A DNA stretch of 64,000 nucleotides from assembly GCF_000018045.1 (NCBI RefSeq), contig NC_009792.1, positions 434,001-498,000 of the forward strand, in the 5' to 3' direction. This document shows, in pieces, positions 25,726 to 34,016 of this stretch (positions are counted from its first letter, which is position 1; each line of letters opens with the position of its first letter). The notes below the pieces were generated by a model. The model saw only the letters and a list, made by a program, of their open reading frames with translations. It was not told the DNA's origin and did not search any database. The DNA is from Citrobacter koseri ATCC BAA-895. GTDB taxonomy: Bacteria > Pseudomonadota > Gammaproteobacteria > Enterobacterales > Enterobacteriaceae. The position numbers and the translations under genes were made by a program.

Positions 25726-26412
25726 ATGTTGTACGGGTTTTCAGGTGTTATTTTTCAGGGCGCGCTTGTCACGCTTGAGCTGGCCCTCAGCTCAGTTGTG
25801 CTGGCCGTGCTGATCGGTCTTGTCGGCGCGGGCGCGAAACTTTCGCAAAACCGGGTGACGGGACTTATTTTCGAAGGCTATACCACCCTGATTCGCGGGG
25901 TGCCGGATCTGGTTTTAATGCTGCTGATTTTCTACGGGTTGCAAATCGCGCTCAATGCGGTGACCGACGCGATGGGAATAGGGCAGATTGATATTGATCC
26001 GATGGTCGCCGGTATTATCACCCTGGGTTTTATCTATGGCGCGTACTTTACGGAAACTTTCCGTGGCGCGTTTATGGCGGTGCCCAAAGGGCATATTGAA
26101 GCGGCGACGGCATTCGGTTTCACCGGTTCGCAAATATTCCGGCGGATTATGTTCCCGGCGATGATGCGCTACGCCTTACCGGGGATTGGTAATAACTGGC
26201 AGGTTATCCTCAAAGCGACGGCGCTGGTTTCGCTGCTCGGGCTGGAAGATGTGGTCAAAGCCACGCAGCTGGCCGGCAAGAGTACCTGGGAGCCATTCTA
26301 TTTCGCCGTAGTGTGCGGGCTGATTTATCTGGTATTTACAACGGTTTCCAATGGTGTGCTGCTGTTCCTCGAGCGCCGCTACTCCGTGGGTGTGAAGAGG
26401 GCTGACCTGTGA
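25726..26412 (+). CDS. hisQ: Histidine/LAO ABC transporter permease HisQ
   Basis: A 228-residue inner membrane permease of the polar amino acid family with about five hydrophobic segments. The EAA loop EAATAFGFTGSQIFRRIMFPAM (near residues 125-146) contacts the ATPase HisP. It forms a heterodimer with HisM. The last 4 bases overlap the GTG start of hisM. Confidence 0.97.
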   Translation: MLYGFSGVIFQGALVTLELALSSVVLAVLIGLVGAGAKLSQNRVTGLIFEGYTTLIRGVPDLVLMLLIFYGLQIALNAVTDAMGIGQIDIDPMVAGIITLGFIYGAYFTETFRGAFMAVPKGHIEAATAFGFTGSQIFRRIMFPAMMRYALPGIGNNWQVILKATALVSLLGLEDVVKATQLAGKSTWEPFYFAVVCGLIYLVFTTVSNGVLLFLERRYSVGVKRADL

Positions 26413-27125
26413 TCGAGATTATTCAGGAGTACTGGAAATCCCTGCTCTGGAGCGATGGCTATCGCTTTACCGGCGTGGCCATTACGCTGTGGCTGCTGAT
26501 CTCCTCGGTGGTGATGGGCGGCATTCTGGCGCTGTTTTTGGCGATTGGCCGCGTTTCCAGCAACAAATTTATCCAGTTCCCCATCTGGTTGTTTACCTAT
26601 GTTTTTCGCGGTACGCCGCTGTATGTGCAACTGCTGGTGTTCTATTCCGGGATGTACACGCTGGAGATCGTGAAAGGAACCGATCTCCTCAACGCGTTTT
26701 TCCGTAGCGGTCTTAACTGTACCGTTCTGGCGTTGACGCTGAATACCTGCGCCTATACCACGGAGATTTTCGCTGGCGCCATCCGTTCAGTACCGCACGG
26801 GGAAATTGAAGCGGCGCGGGCGTATGGCTTCTCATCGTTCAAAATGTATCGCTGTATTATTTTACCTTCCGCGCTGCGTATCGCGCTGCCAGCATACAGT
26901 AACGAAGTGATCCTGATGCTGCACTCAACCGCGCTGGCATTTACCGCGACGGTGCCGGATTTGCTGAAAATCGCCCGTGATATTAACTCGGCAACCTATC
27001 AACCGTTTACCGCATTCGGCATTGCCGCTGTGCTGTATTTGATTATTTCGTATGTCCTGATTAGCCTGTTCCGTAAAGCGGAAAAGCGCTGGCTCCAGCA
27101 CGTGAAACCTTCTTCAACGCACTGA
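26409..27125 (+). CDS. hisM: Histidine/LAO ABC transporter permease HisM
   Basis: A 238-residue permease paralogous to HisQ, with about five hydrophobic segments and the EAA loop EIEAARAYGFSSFKMYRC. It starts with GTG at 26409 inside hisQ. The C-terminus (KPSSTH) is three residues longer than the Salmonella protein I recall. hisP follows after 7 bp. Confidence 0.97.
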   Translation: MIEIIQEYWKSLLWSDGYRFTGVAITLWLLISSVVMGGILALFLAIGRVSSNKFIQFPIWLFTYVFRGTPLYVQLLVFYSGMYTLEIVKGTDLLNAFFRSGLNCTVLALTLNTCAYTTEIFAGAIRSVPHGEIEAARAYGFSSFKMYRCIILPSALRIALPAYSNEVILMLHSTALAFTATVPDLLKIARDINSATYQPFTAFGIAAVLYLIISYVLISLFRKAEKRWLQHVKPSSTH

Positions 27126-27132
27126 GAATACG

Positions 27133-27906
27133 ATGTCTGAGAATAAATTAAACGTTATCGATTTGCACAAGCGCTACGGCGAACATGAGGTGCTGAAAGG
27201 GGTATCGCTACAGGCTAACGCCGGAGATGTGATCAGTATTATCGGATCGTCTGGCTCCGGTAAGAGTACCTTTCTGCGCTGTATTAACTTCCTCGAAAAA
27301 CCGAGCGAAGGGTCGATTGTGGTGAGCGGCCAGAATATTTCCCTGGTGCGTGATAACGACGGCCAGCTCAAGGTCGCCGATAAAAACCAGCTGCGGTTGC
27401 TGCGTACGCGCCTGACGATGGTATTTCAGCACTTCAATCTCTGGAGCCACATGACGGTGCTGGAGAACGTTATGGAAGCGCCGATTCAGGTGCTGGGATT
27501 AAGCAAACATGAAGCGCGCGAGCGTGCGGTGAAATACCTGGCGAAAGTCGGTATTGATGAACGTGCGCAGGGAAAATACCCGGTACACCTCTCCGGTGGT
27601 CAGCAGCAGCGCGTCTCAATTGCCCGCGCGTTGGCGATGGAACCTGAGGTGCTGCTGTTTGATGAGCCGACATCGGCGCTTGACCCCGAACTGGTAGGCG
27701 AAGTCTTGCGTATCATGCAGCAGTTAGCGGAAGAGGGGAAAACGATGGTGGTGGTGACGCATGAAATGGGGTTTGCCCGCCATGTTTCCACCCATGTGAT
27801 TTTCCTGCATCAGGGGAAAATCGAAGAAGAAGGCGATCCAGAGCAGGTATTTGGCAACCCGCAAAGCCCGCGTTTGCAACAGTTCCTGAAAGGCTCGCTG
27901 AAGTAG
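27133..27906 (+). CDS. hisP: Histidine/LAO ABC transporter ATP-binding protein HisP
   Basis: A 257-residue ABC ATPase. Walker A GSSGSGKST lies at residues 38-46, the LSGGQ signature at 151-155, Walker B VLLFDE at 171-176 and the switch histidine at 208. A HisP dimer powers uptake by HisQM with HisJ or ArgT. Last gene of the operon; a REP element separates it from the convergent acetyltransferase. Confidence 0.98.
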   Translation: MSENKLNVIDLHKRYGEHEVLKGVSLQANAGDVISIIGSSGSGKSTFLRCINFLEKPSEGSIVVSGQNISLVRDNDGQLKVADKNQLRLLRTRLTMVFQHFNLWSHMTVLENVMEAPIQVLGLSKHEARERAVKYLAKVGIDERAQGKYPVHLSGGQQQRVSIARALAMEPEVLLFDEPTSALDPELVGEVLRIMQQLAEEGKTMVVVTHEMGFARHVSTHVIFLHQGKIEEEGDPEQVFGNPQSPRLQQFLKGSLK

Positions 27907-27937
27907 CGGTTTATCCGTCGCTCAGAGAAACAATTTT

Positions 27938-28003
27938 GCCCGGTGGCGCTGTGCTTACCGGGCCGACACGTAGGCCGGATAAGGCATCGCCGCCATCCGG
28001 CGA
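27938..28003. repeat. REP pair between hisP and the acetyltransferase gene
   Basis: GCCCGGTGGCGCTGTGCTTA with CCGGGC, then GTAGGCCGGATAAGGC closing with GCCGCCATCCGGC: two REP units of slightly different type between convergent genes. Confidence 0.88.
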
Positions 28004-28543
28004 TTATCGCCCCATTTCGCTTTCCAGACGGTATACCCATTCGTCATACCGGATGCCGTTCACCTCATAGGCGTTTTCCAGCACCTGAGTCCGCGTAAAA
28101 CCACGCTTTTCCAGCACGCGCACAGACGCGTGATTCTCTGCCAGTACATAGGCGTTTATCGCTTTCACGCTGGTATGCGTAAAGGCGTAATCGCAGACGG
28201 CATATAAGGCTTCTGTGGCGATCCCTCTCCCTTGCGCTTCCGGGAGCACCGTATAGCCGATATCGGCTTCCTGCGGATAATGGTGGCTAATTTGTAAGCC
28301 AATGTCGCCCAAAGGCTTATCGCTGTTATGCAGGCGGATGACGAAGGTATGCTTTGAGACGAGGCGACGGGCGAACAGCAGGCGAGTATCTTTTTCCGGC
28401 GTGATATCAGCCATATAACGCATGATGTCAGGGTTTTCACGCAGTGCGAGAAAAAAGGACCAGTCAGTAGGTTGAAAAAGGGAGAGGGTCAATCGGGAGG
28501 TGGTTATTATCGCCATAAAATCGCCATTCCAGAAGTCAGGCAT
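28004..28543 (-). CDS. GNAT-family N-acetyltransferase (RimJ/RimL-like)
   Basis: A 179-residue acetyltransferase. The acetyl-CoA motif QGRGIATEAL lies at residues 104-113, and the flanking IGYTVLPEAQG and VRVLEKRGFTR segments are typical of the RimJ/RimL group that acetylates N-termini of ribosomal proteins or small amines. The substrate cannot be told. Two starts compete: ATG 28543, with AAGG only 4 bases upstream, and ATG 28516 (MAIITTSRLTLS), which fits the family start better. In E. coli K-12 a different gene (rpnB, transposase-like) occupies this place, so this is a lineage-specific neighbour. Confidence 0.82.
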   Translation of the reverse strand: MPDFWNGDFMAIITTSRLTLSLFQPTDWSFFLALRENPDIMRYMADITPEKDTRLLFARRLVSKHTFVIRLHNSDKPLGDIGLQISHHYPQEADIGYTVLPEAQGRGIATEALYAVCDYAFTHTSVKAINAYVLAENHASVRVLEKRGFTRTQVLENAYEVNGIRYDEWVYRLESEMGR

Positions 28544-28586
28544 ACTACCTTACCACTGGAATGGCTACAGTGACCAGGTGAATGGT

Positions 28587-29480
28587 TTAACGGATCACAT
28601 CGGCCAGCGCTTCTTCTAAATCGTACCAGCGAAATGAAAACCCCGCCGCCTCCAGTCTTTTTGGCAATGCGCGCTGTCCGCCCAGCACCAGTACCGATGA
28701 TTCCCCCATTAACAGGCGGATGACGGTCGCGGGAACGCGCAGGATTGCGGGGCGGTTCAGCGCATGACCCAGCGCATGGGCGAACTGTTCATTACGAACC
28801 GGATAAGGCGAAACCATATTGAACGGGCCGCGCAGGTCGTTATCCAGCAGCCAGAGAATACCGTTTACCATATCATCGATATGGATCCAGGCCAGATACT
28901 GACGCCCATTGCCAATTGGCCCTCCCAGCCCCAGGCGAAACGGCGGGATCATTTTGGCCAGAATGCCGCCTTCCGGCGCCAGGACGACGCCGGTGCGTAG
29001 CAGACAAACGCGCGTTTTATCACTTTGCGCGCTACAGGCAATCTGCTCCCAACGCGCGCATAACTTATGGGTAAATTCGTTATGCGGCGGTTCTTCTTCC
29101 GTTACGACAACTTCGCCCAGATCGCCGTAATAGCCTGCGGCAGACCCGGAAATTAACGCGGCCGGGGGCGTCTCGCTGGCGTTGATCAAATCCGCCAGCT
29201 TTTGCGTGATGGACCAGCGGCTTTGACACAAACGCTCTTTTTGCTGCGCAGTCCAGCGTTTGTCGGCGATAGGCTCGCCAGCAAGGTTGACCACGGCGTC
29301 TATGTCGTTGAGGTTCTGCCTGTCCTCCAGCCCTTTCCACAGCGCAACCCGGGAGTCGAGAAGCTGACGCGCCTTATCGGGACTCCGTGTGACGACCGTC
29401 ACCTGATGCCCCAGCGCCAGCAGACGGGGAATCAGGTGACGTCCTATCAGGCCAGTACCGCCGGTAATCAGAATCTGCAT
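28587..29480 (-). CDS. yfcH: NAD-binding epimerase-like protein YfcH
   Basis: A 297-residue short-chain dehydrogenase of the TIGR01777 SDR39U1-like group. GGTGLIG at residues 7-13 is the dinucleotide motif; the usual YxxxK pair is replaced by the SAAGYYGD and LCARWE segments of this subfamily. Function unknown. In E. coli folX and yfcH are neighbours, as here (19 bp apart, same strand), suggesting co-expression. Confidence 0.9.
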   Translation of the reverse strand: MQILITGGTGLIGRHLIPRLLALGHQVTVVTRSPDKARQLLDSRVALWKGLEDRQNLNDIDAVVNLAGEPIADKRWTAQQKERLCQSRWSITQKLADLINASETPPAALISGSAAGYYGDLGEVVVTEEEPPHNEFTHKLCARWEQIACSAQSDKTRVCLLRTGVVLAPEGGILAKMIPPFRLGLGGPIGNGRQYLAWIHIDDMVNGILWLLDNDLRGPFNMVSPYPVRNEQFAHALGHALNRPAILRVPATVIRLLMGESSVLVLGGQRALPKRLEAAGFSFRWYDLEEALADVIR

Positions 29481-29499
29481 GTTTCCTCCCGGATAGCGC

Positions 29500-29862
29500 T
29501 TAACGTCGCCAGCTGAGCGTCATGGAGACGGAATCGGCATAACGCAGCGCATGAAGTTTGTCGATCTCTACTTCAGCATAAGTGACCCAGTGATGTTCGC
29601 GTGCGATGTCGAGCACATCCTGAGTTAATTTTTCTAACAGCGAGAATCGGTTGCTCTCCACATGCTGAATAATGTTTTTTGTGATGGTGCGGTAATTCAG
29701 CGCGTCGTTGATGTCCTCGCTTACGCGGGCTTTTTCCGCCGGATAGTGAATGGCAACGTTAATAACGATATCCTGGCGGTTGAGGATCTCTTCCTCTTTG
29801 ATACCGATAAACGTGCGCAGACGAAGGTTTTTTATACGAATAATAGCGTCAGGTTGTGACAT
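29500..29862 (-). CDS. folX: Dihydroneopterin triphosphate 2'-epimerase
   Basis: A 120-residue T-fold enzyme, paralogue of dihydroneopterin aldolase FolB. It epimerises 7,8-dihydroneopterin triphosphate at C2' to the monapterin form, used to make tetrahydromonapterin. Conserved stretches are RIKNLRLRTFIGIKEEE and LDIAREHHWVTYAEVEIDK. The open frame extends to 29901, but ATG 29862 is directly preceded by GGAGG at good spacing and gives the known length. yfcH follows 19 bp downstream. Confidence 0.95.
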   Translation of the reverse strand: MSQPDAIIRIKNLRLRTFIGIKEEEILNRQDIVINVAIHYPAEKARVSEDINDALNYRTITKNIIQHVESNRFSLLEKLTQDVLDIAREHHWVTYAEVEIDKLHALRYADSVSMTLSWRR

Positions 29863-30058
29863 TGCAGGCGTCCTCCATGGTTGAACCTTTGCATGATACA
29901 CGAGAACCCGACCGCGTTATTCGCTCTGACTCTCAGGCTTCTGCTAAGGCCGCAGTCTTGCGCGTTCTGTTGCCGGGCTCAGTATGAGTTTTCATCAGGT
30001 GACAGTATGCGAAAGACTCTATATTTTGAGAGAAAGCCCAAAGAACGAAGAGGACATT

Positions 30059-30703
30059 ATGAGCAAACCCGAGATTACGCTTTGGTCAGACGCTAACTTT
30101 TTCTCTCCTTACGTCTTATCCGTTTATGTTGCCTTGCAGGAGAAAGGACTGCCTTTTACCCTCAAAACCGTTGACCTGAGCAGCGGCGAGCATTTGCAGC
30201 CCTCATGGCAGGGCTACGCGTTAACGCGCCGCGTCCCGGTGCTGGAAATCGATGGCTTTGAGCTTAGCGAGTCGTCGGCGATTACCGAGTATCTGGAAGA
30301 TCGCTTTGCGCCGCCGCAGTGGGAGCGCATCTACCCGCACGATCTGCAAAAACGCGCCCGCGCGCGCCAGATTCAGGCGTGGTTACGCAGTGATTTAATG
30401 CCCATTCGCGAGGAACGTTCGACGGATGTGGTCTTTGCGGCGGCCAGGAAAGGCCCGTTAAGCGAAGCGGGGAAAGAGAGCGCGGCAAAACTGGTGGCGA
30501 CGGCCAGTGGTTTGCTCGCTCACGGTAAGCCGAATTTATTTGGCGAATGGTGTATTGCGGATACCGATTTGGCGCTCATGCTTAACCGCCTCGTACTGAA
30601 TGGCGACGAGATTCCTGAGGCACTGGCGGAATATGCAGCATTCCAGTGGCAGCGCGCCTCCGTTCAACGTTTTATTGCGCTTTCCGCAAAGCGTTCCGGC
30701 TGA
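30059..30703 (+). CDS. yfcF: Glutathione S-transferase YfcF
   Basis: A 214-residue GST: thioredoxin-like N-terminal domain with SDANFFSPYVLSVYVAL, the ESSAITEYLED glutathione-binding segment near residues 72-82, and an all-helical C-terminal domain. E. coli YfcF has GSH-dependent peroxidase-type activity. The frame is open 25 codons upstream, but ATG 30059 with GAAGAGGAC upstream gives the family start MSKPEITLW. In E. coli K-12 yfcG lies between yfcF and folX; it is absent here, and yfcF and folX are divergent neighbours 196 bp apart. Confidence 0.93.
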   Translation: MSKPEITLWSDANFFSPYVLSVYVALQEKGLPFTLKTVDLSSGEHLQPSWQGYALTRRVPVLEIDGFELSESSAITEYLEDRFAPPQWERIYPHDLQKRARARQIQAWLRSDLMPIREERSTDVVFAAARKGPLSEAGKESAAKLVATASGLLAHGKPNLFGEWCIADTDLALMLNRLVLNGDEIPEALAEYAAFQWQRASVQRFIALSAKRSG

Positions 30704-30758
30704 TAATCCGCGTATAATCCAGTATCATAGAGCGGTTTTTTATGACGAGGAGTGAGTG

Positions 30759-31310
30759 ATGAAACTGATGTTTGCATCGGACATTCATGGTTCGTTACCT
30801 GCGACAGAGCGCGTACTTGAACGGTTTGCGCAAAGTGGCGCGCAATGGCTGGTGATACTGGGTGATGTGCTTTATCACGGGCCGCGTAACGCGCTGCCGG
30901 AAGGCTACGCACCGGCGCAGGTGGCAGAACGCCTGAACGAGCAGGCGGCGCGTATTATTGCGGTACGGGGAAACTGTGACAGCGAAGTGGATCAGATGCT
31001 GCTCCACTTCCTGATAACCGCGCCGTGGCAGCAAGTGCTGCTGGAAAACCGGCGCATCTTCCTGACCCACGGACACCTGTTCGGGGCGGATAATGTACCC
31101 GCGTTAAATGCGGGCGACGTTCTTGCTTATGGGCATACTCATCTGCCGGTCGCTGAAAAACGCGGCGAGCTGTATCACTTTAATCCAGGCTCAGTCAGCA
31201 TCCCGAAAGGTGGGTTTGCAGCAAGCTACGGCATTCTGGATGATAATGTTTTGAGCGTAATCGCACTCAATGATCAAAGTATCATTGCGCAGGTCGCGAT
31301 TAATCCGTAA
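30759..31310 (+). CDS. yfcE: Metallophosphodiesterase YfcE
   Basis: A 183-residue calcineurin-like phosphoesterase of the MJ0936/YfcE type. The metal ligands lie in SDIHG, GDVL, GNCDSE, THGHLFG and GHTHLP. E. coli YfcE is a manganese phosphodiesterase on artificial substrates; the natural substrate is unknown. A GTG one codon earlier (30756) is only 3 bases from the AGGAG site, so ATG 30759 is preferred. yfcD follows after 55 bp, probably in one transcript. Confidence 0.92.
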   Translation: MKLMFASDIHGSLPATERVLERFAQSGAQWLVILGDVLYHGPRNALPEGYAPAQVAERLNEQAARIIAVRGNCDSEVDQMLLHFLITAPWQQVLLENRRIFLTHGHLFGADNVPALNAGDVLAYGHTHLPVAEKRGELYHFNPGSVSIPKGGFAASYGILDDNVLSVIALNDQSIIAQVAINP

Positions 31311-31365
31311 TTTACCCCACAATTGTAAATGCGCCGTAAGAGCGCCAGAAAAAGAAGGTTTCCTG

Positions 31366-31920
31366 ATGGTGGAACAGCGTCGTTTGGCAAGTACTGAATG
31401 GGTGGATATTGTGAATGAAGAGAACGAAGTCATTGCGCAATCCAGCCGGGAGCAAATGCGAGCGCAGCGCTTACGTCATCGTGCAACGTATATCGTCGTG
31501 CATGATGGTATGGGCAAAATTCTGGTTCAACGCCGTACTGAGACAAAAGACTTTTTGCCCGGCATGTTAGATGCCACCGCAGGTGGGGTGGTGCAGGCCG
31601 ATGAGCAACTGCTGGAGTCTGCACGACGTGAAGCGGAAGAAGAACTGGGTATCGCAGGCGTGCCGTTTGCTGAGCACGGTCAGTTCTATTTTGAAGATGA
31701 TAATTGCCGTGTCTGGGGCGGATTATTTAGCTGCGTTTCTCATGGGCCATTCGCGCTTCAGGAAGAAGAGATCAGCGAAGTCTGCTGGCTGACGCCGGAA
31801 GAAATTACGGCGCGTTGCGATGAGTTCACCCCGGACTCATTGAAAGCGCTGGCGTTGTGGATGACCCGCAATGCCAACAATGAATCGGCAAAGCAAGAGA
31901 AGCAAGAAGAGACGGAATAA
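31366..31920 (+). CDS. yfcD: Nudix hydrolase YfcD
   Basis: A 184-residue Nudix protein of the IPP-isomerase-like subgroup. The Nudix box GX5EX7REUXEEXGU lies at residues 73-95 (GGVVQADEQL ... REAEEELGI). Substrate unknown. The open frame reaches back to 31270, inside yfcE, but ATG 31366 follows AGAAGG and gives the family start. Its stop is 5 bp from that of the convergent regulator gene. Confidence 0.92.
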   Translation: MVEQRRLASTEWVDIVNEENEVIAQSSREQMRAQRLRHRATYIVVHDGMGKILVQRRTETKDFLPGMLDATAGGVVQADEQLLESARREAEEELGIAGVPFAEHGQFYFEDDNCRVWGGLFSCVSHGPFALQEEEISEVCWLTPEEITARCDEFTPDSLKALALWMTRNANNESAKQEKQEETE

Positions 31921-31925
31921 GGCCT

Positions 31926-32945
31926 CTAACAGCTATCCCGCAGGCATAAACTGGAGGCGATCTGTTTCCGATCGCTCCAGTTGCCATCCTTCAGACGTTC
32001 CAGCAGCGCGCGTCCGGCTTCAAGGCCTATCTTACGATGCGGTACGGCCATTGTCGTTAACGGCGGCTGACAAACCCGACTCACATCGCTGTCGCCGAAT
32101 CCTACCACCGCCAGATCGTCAGGGACTTTGATCCGTCTGCGCTGACACTCATATAACGCACCGCAAGCCAGCTCATCGGATACGCACACCAGCGCGTCCA
32201 GCTCGGGCCACGCCAGAATAAATTCGGGAAGCTGCGAAGCGCCGGTGGAAAAGTTTGGCGGCAGGGCGGCGTTAATCACGCGATTGGGCGACATATGGTG
32301 GCGCAACATCGCCTTGTACCAGCCCTGCAAATGCTGTTGAAAGATCCACTGCTCCTGATTGGCGCAAAGCAGGCCAATATTCTGATAACCGCGCTGAATG
32401 AGCATTTCGGTCAGTTCGTACATTGCCGCGACGTTATCAATACCGATATTCATATCAATCGGATCGGTACGAATGGCGCCAATTTCCATCACCGGAATCG
32501 ACGCGTTTTTTAACCAGTGACGCACCGTGTCGCTGTGCTCGACGCTGAGTAAAATGGCGGCGGCGATGTTGGAGGCCAGCAGCGTCTCCAGCAGTTTCTC
32601 TTCCTGTTCGAGATGGTGAAGGGACTCCGCCAGCATAATCTGGTATCCCGCAGGCTGTAAAACTTGCTGAAGTCCGGCAAACATTTCTGAACAACCGGCT
32701 TCCGTGAGGTTCGGGACGACCATCGCGATGGTCCGTGACGAGGCGGAAGCCAGCGCGCTTGCGGCAAGATTGGGCATGTAACCGAGTTCATTCACTGCGG
32801 CTTCGATTTTTTCCCGGAGTTTATCGGAAACTTGCTCAGGCGTGCGTAACGCACGGGACACGGTCATGGTGCCGACACCGGCAAGCTGAGCAACATCGGC
32901 GATGGTCACCTTACCAGTACTACGCCGTTTTCGAGTTATAGACAT
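31926..32945 (-). CDS. LacI/GntR-family repressor of the adjacent PTS-transketolase operon
   Basis: A 339-residue LacI-type regulator: helix-turn-helix at residues 13-34 (VTIADVAQLAGVGTMTVSRAL), hinge near 58-65, then a periplasmic-binding-protein-like effector domain. The first recognition-helix residues (GTMTVSRAL) resemble GntR/IdnR. Divergent from the PTS operon across 250 bp that hold two GATAGCGCTATC palindromes, so it most likely represses that operon and perhaps itself, with the imported sugar or its phosphate as inducer. It corresponds to STM2345 in LT2 by position (from memory). Convergent with yfcD with only 5 bp between stops. Confidence 0.9.
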   Translation of the reverse strand: MSITRKRRSTGKVTIADVAQLAGVGTMTVSRALRTPEQVSDKLREKIEAAVNELGYMPNLAASALASASSRTIAMVVPNLTEAGCSEMFAGLQQVLQPAGYQIMLAESLHHLEQEEKLLETLLASNIAAAILLSVEHSDTVRHWLKNASIPVMEIGAIRTDPIDMNIGIDNVAAMYELTEMLIQRGYQNIGLLCANQEQWIFQQHLQGWYKAMLRHHMSPNRVINAALPPNFSTGASQLPEFILAWPELDALVCVSDELACGALYECQRRRIKVPDDLAVVGFGDSDVSRVCQPPLTTMAVPHRKIGLEAGRALLERLKDGNWSDRKQIASSLCLRDSC

Positions 32946-33070
32946 ACAGATTCCTGCGCAATTACAACGTATTGAGATGTTTTTTTATTGTCATTCATCG
33001 CTTCACGGGAATAGCAGTATACGCCTTAAATCCGGTTTAAGGCTGTGATTTCACGCGTTGATTGTATTTT

Positions 33071-33082
33071 GATAGCGCTATC
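33071..33082. promoter_or_regulatory. LacI-family operator O1 (distal)
   Basis: GATAGCGCTATC is a perfect 12-bp palindrome extended as TTGATAGCGCTATCA. The central CG pair is the hallmark of LacI/GntR operators. Its centre is 34 bp from that of O2. Confidence 0.85.
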
Positions 33083-33104
33083 ACATATCTGACTGATAAC
33101 TTTT

Positions 33105-33116
33105 GATAGCGCTATC
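33105..33116. promoter_or_regulatory. LacI-family operator O2 (proximal)
   Basis: A second perfect GATAGCGCTATC copy, 2 bp from the CRP site. Repressor bound here would exclude CRP and block activation. Confidence 0.85.
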
Positions 33117-33118
33117 TT

Positions 33119-33134
33119 TGTGAATATGATCACA
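33119..33134. promoter_or_regulatory. CRP-cAMP site of the PTS-transketolase operon
   Basis: TGTGA-ATATGA-TCACA is a perfect CRP palindrome. If CRP acts at -41.5 the start would lie near 33168 with TAAAGT (33156-33161) as a weak -10, leaving a ~28-base leader before the EIIA start. The promoter placement is inference. Confidence 0.82.
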
Positions 33135-33195
33135 GATAAGGTTTCAGCGCTTGAATAAAGTTTGCTCATATCTGGCAATCACGCGAGGAGGATAT

Positions 33196-33639
33196 GTGCT
33201 CAATCACTGGCTAACTGATGCAACCATCATGCGGCAGGCGAGAGTGGAAAACTGGCCGCAGGCGCTGGAAATATGCGCCAGACCGCTGCTGGATGCTGGC
33301 GTTATCACACCTGAATATGTGACGGCGATTGTTGAGCAGCATCATAAGCTGGGCGCGTATTACGTTCTGGCGCCGGGTCTGGCGATGCCGCATGCGCGAC
33401 CGGAAGAGGGAGCAAAGGGATTAGGCTTGTCGTTGTTAAAGCTGGAGCAGGGTGTTTCATTTGGGGCGGGCGAGTTCGATCCGGTGGATATCATCGTGAT
33501 GCTCGCGGCACCCGACAAACACAGCCATATTGAAATGATTTCGGCGCTGGCAGAGTTATTTTCCAGCGATGACGATATGGATAAATTACATCAGGCGAAG
33601 TCGCTGGAGGAAATAAAAACAATAATCGCACGTTTCTAA
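33196..33639 (+). CDS. PTS EIIA component, ascorbate/mannitol type
   Basis: A 147-residue cytoplasmic PTS EIIA of the type-2 fold. GLAMPHARPEE places the phosphorylatable His at residue 66, and the following LGLSLLKLEQGVSF and DKHSHIEMI segments fit UlaC-like EIIA. The open frame begins at 33151, but GTG 33196 directly behind GAGGAGG is chosen and gives the family N-terminus. It would take phosphate from HPr and pass it to the EIIB encoded 82 bp downstream. First gene of the sugar operon (STM2344-like). Confidence 0.9.
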   Translation: MLNHWLTDATIMRQARVENWPQALEICARPLLDAGVITPEYVTAIVEQHHKLGAYYVLAPGLAMPHARPEEGAKGLGLSLLKLEQGVSFGAGEFDPVDIIVMLAAPDKHSHIEMISALAELFSSDDDMDKLHQAKSLEEIKTIIARF

Positions 33640-33721
33640 TTTAATTACGCATTCCGAATTACCTGACACATTACGCGCCTGCGTGATGCGGGCGTACTCT
33701 ACTTAAAAGAAGGTGATGATA

Positions 33722-33994
33722 ATGAAAATTATGGCTATTTGCGGTTCTGGCCTGGGCAGTAGTTTTATGGTCGAAATGAATATTAAAAAAGTGCTCAGGA
33801 AGCTTGAAATTGATGCCGATGTTGAGCATTCCGATCTCTCCTCGGCGACGCCTGGCGCTGCGGATCTGTTTGTCATGGCGAAAGATATTGCCGCCAGCGC
33901 CAGCGTGCCGGAAAGCCAGCTGGTGGTGATTAATAACATTATCGATATTAATGAACTTGAAGCGCAGCTGCGCGCCTGGTTCGCCAAACAATAA
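33722..33994 (+). CDS. PTS EIIB component, ascorbate (UlaB) type
   Basis: A 90-residue EIIB. MKIMAICGSGLGSSFM carries the phosphocysteine at residue 7 in the P-loop CGSGLGSS typical of the lactose/ascorbate-related EIIB. In-frame starts GTG 33713 and ATG 33716 lie inside or next to the AAGAAGG ribosome site; ATG 33722 has correct spacing. It donates phosphate to the sugar carried by the EIIC that follows after 22 bp. Confidence 0.9.
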   Translation: MKIMAICGSGLGSSFMVEMNIKKVLRKLEIDADVEHSDLSSATPGAADLFVMAKDIAASASVPESQLVVINNIIDINELEAQLRAWFAKQ

Positions 33995-34016
33995 CCTTAT
34001 TGCAAGCGAGGCGGAT

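Noticed and set aside
33040..33060. TGTGATTTCACG read as a CRP site
   Set aside because: The half-sites are separated by 2 bases instead of 6.
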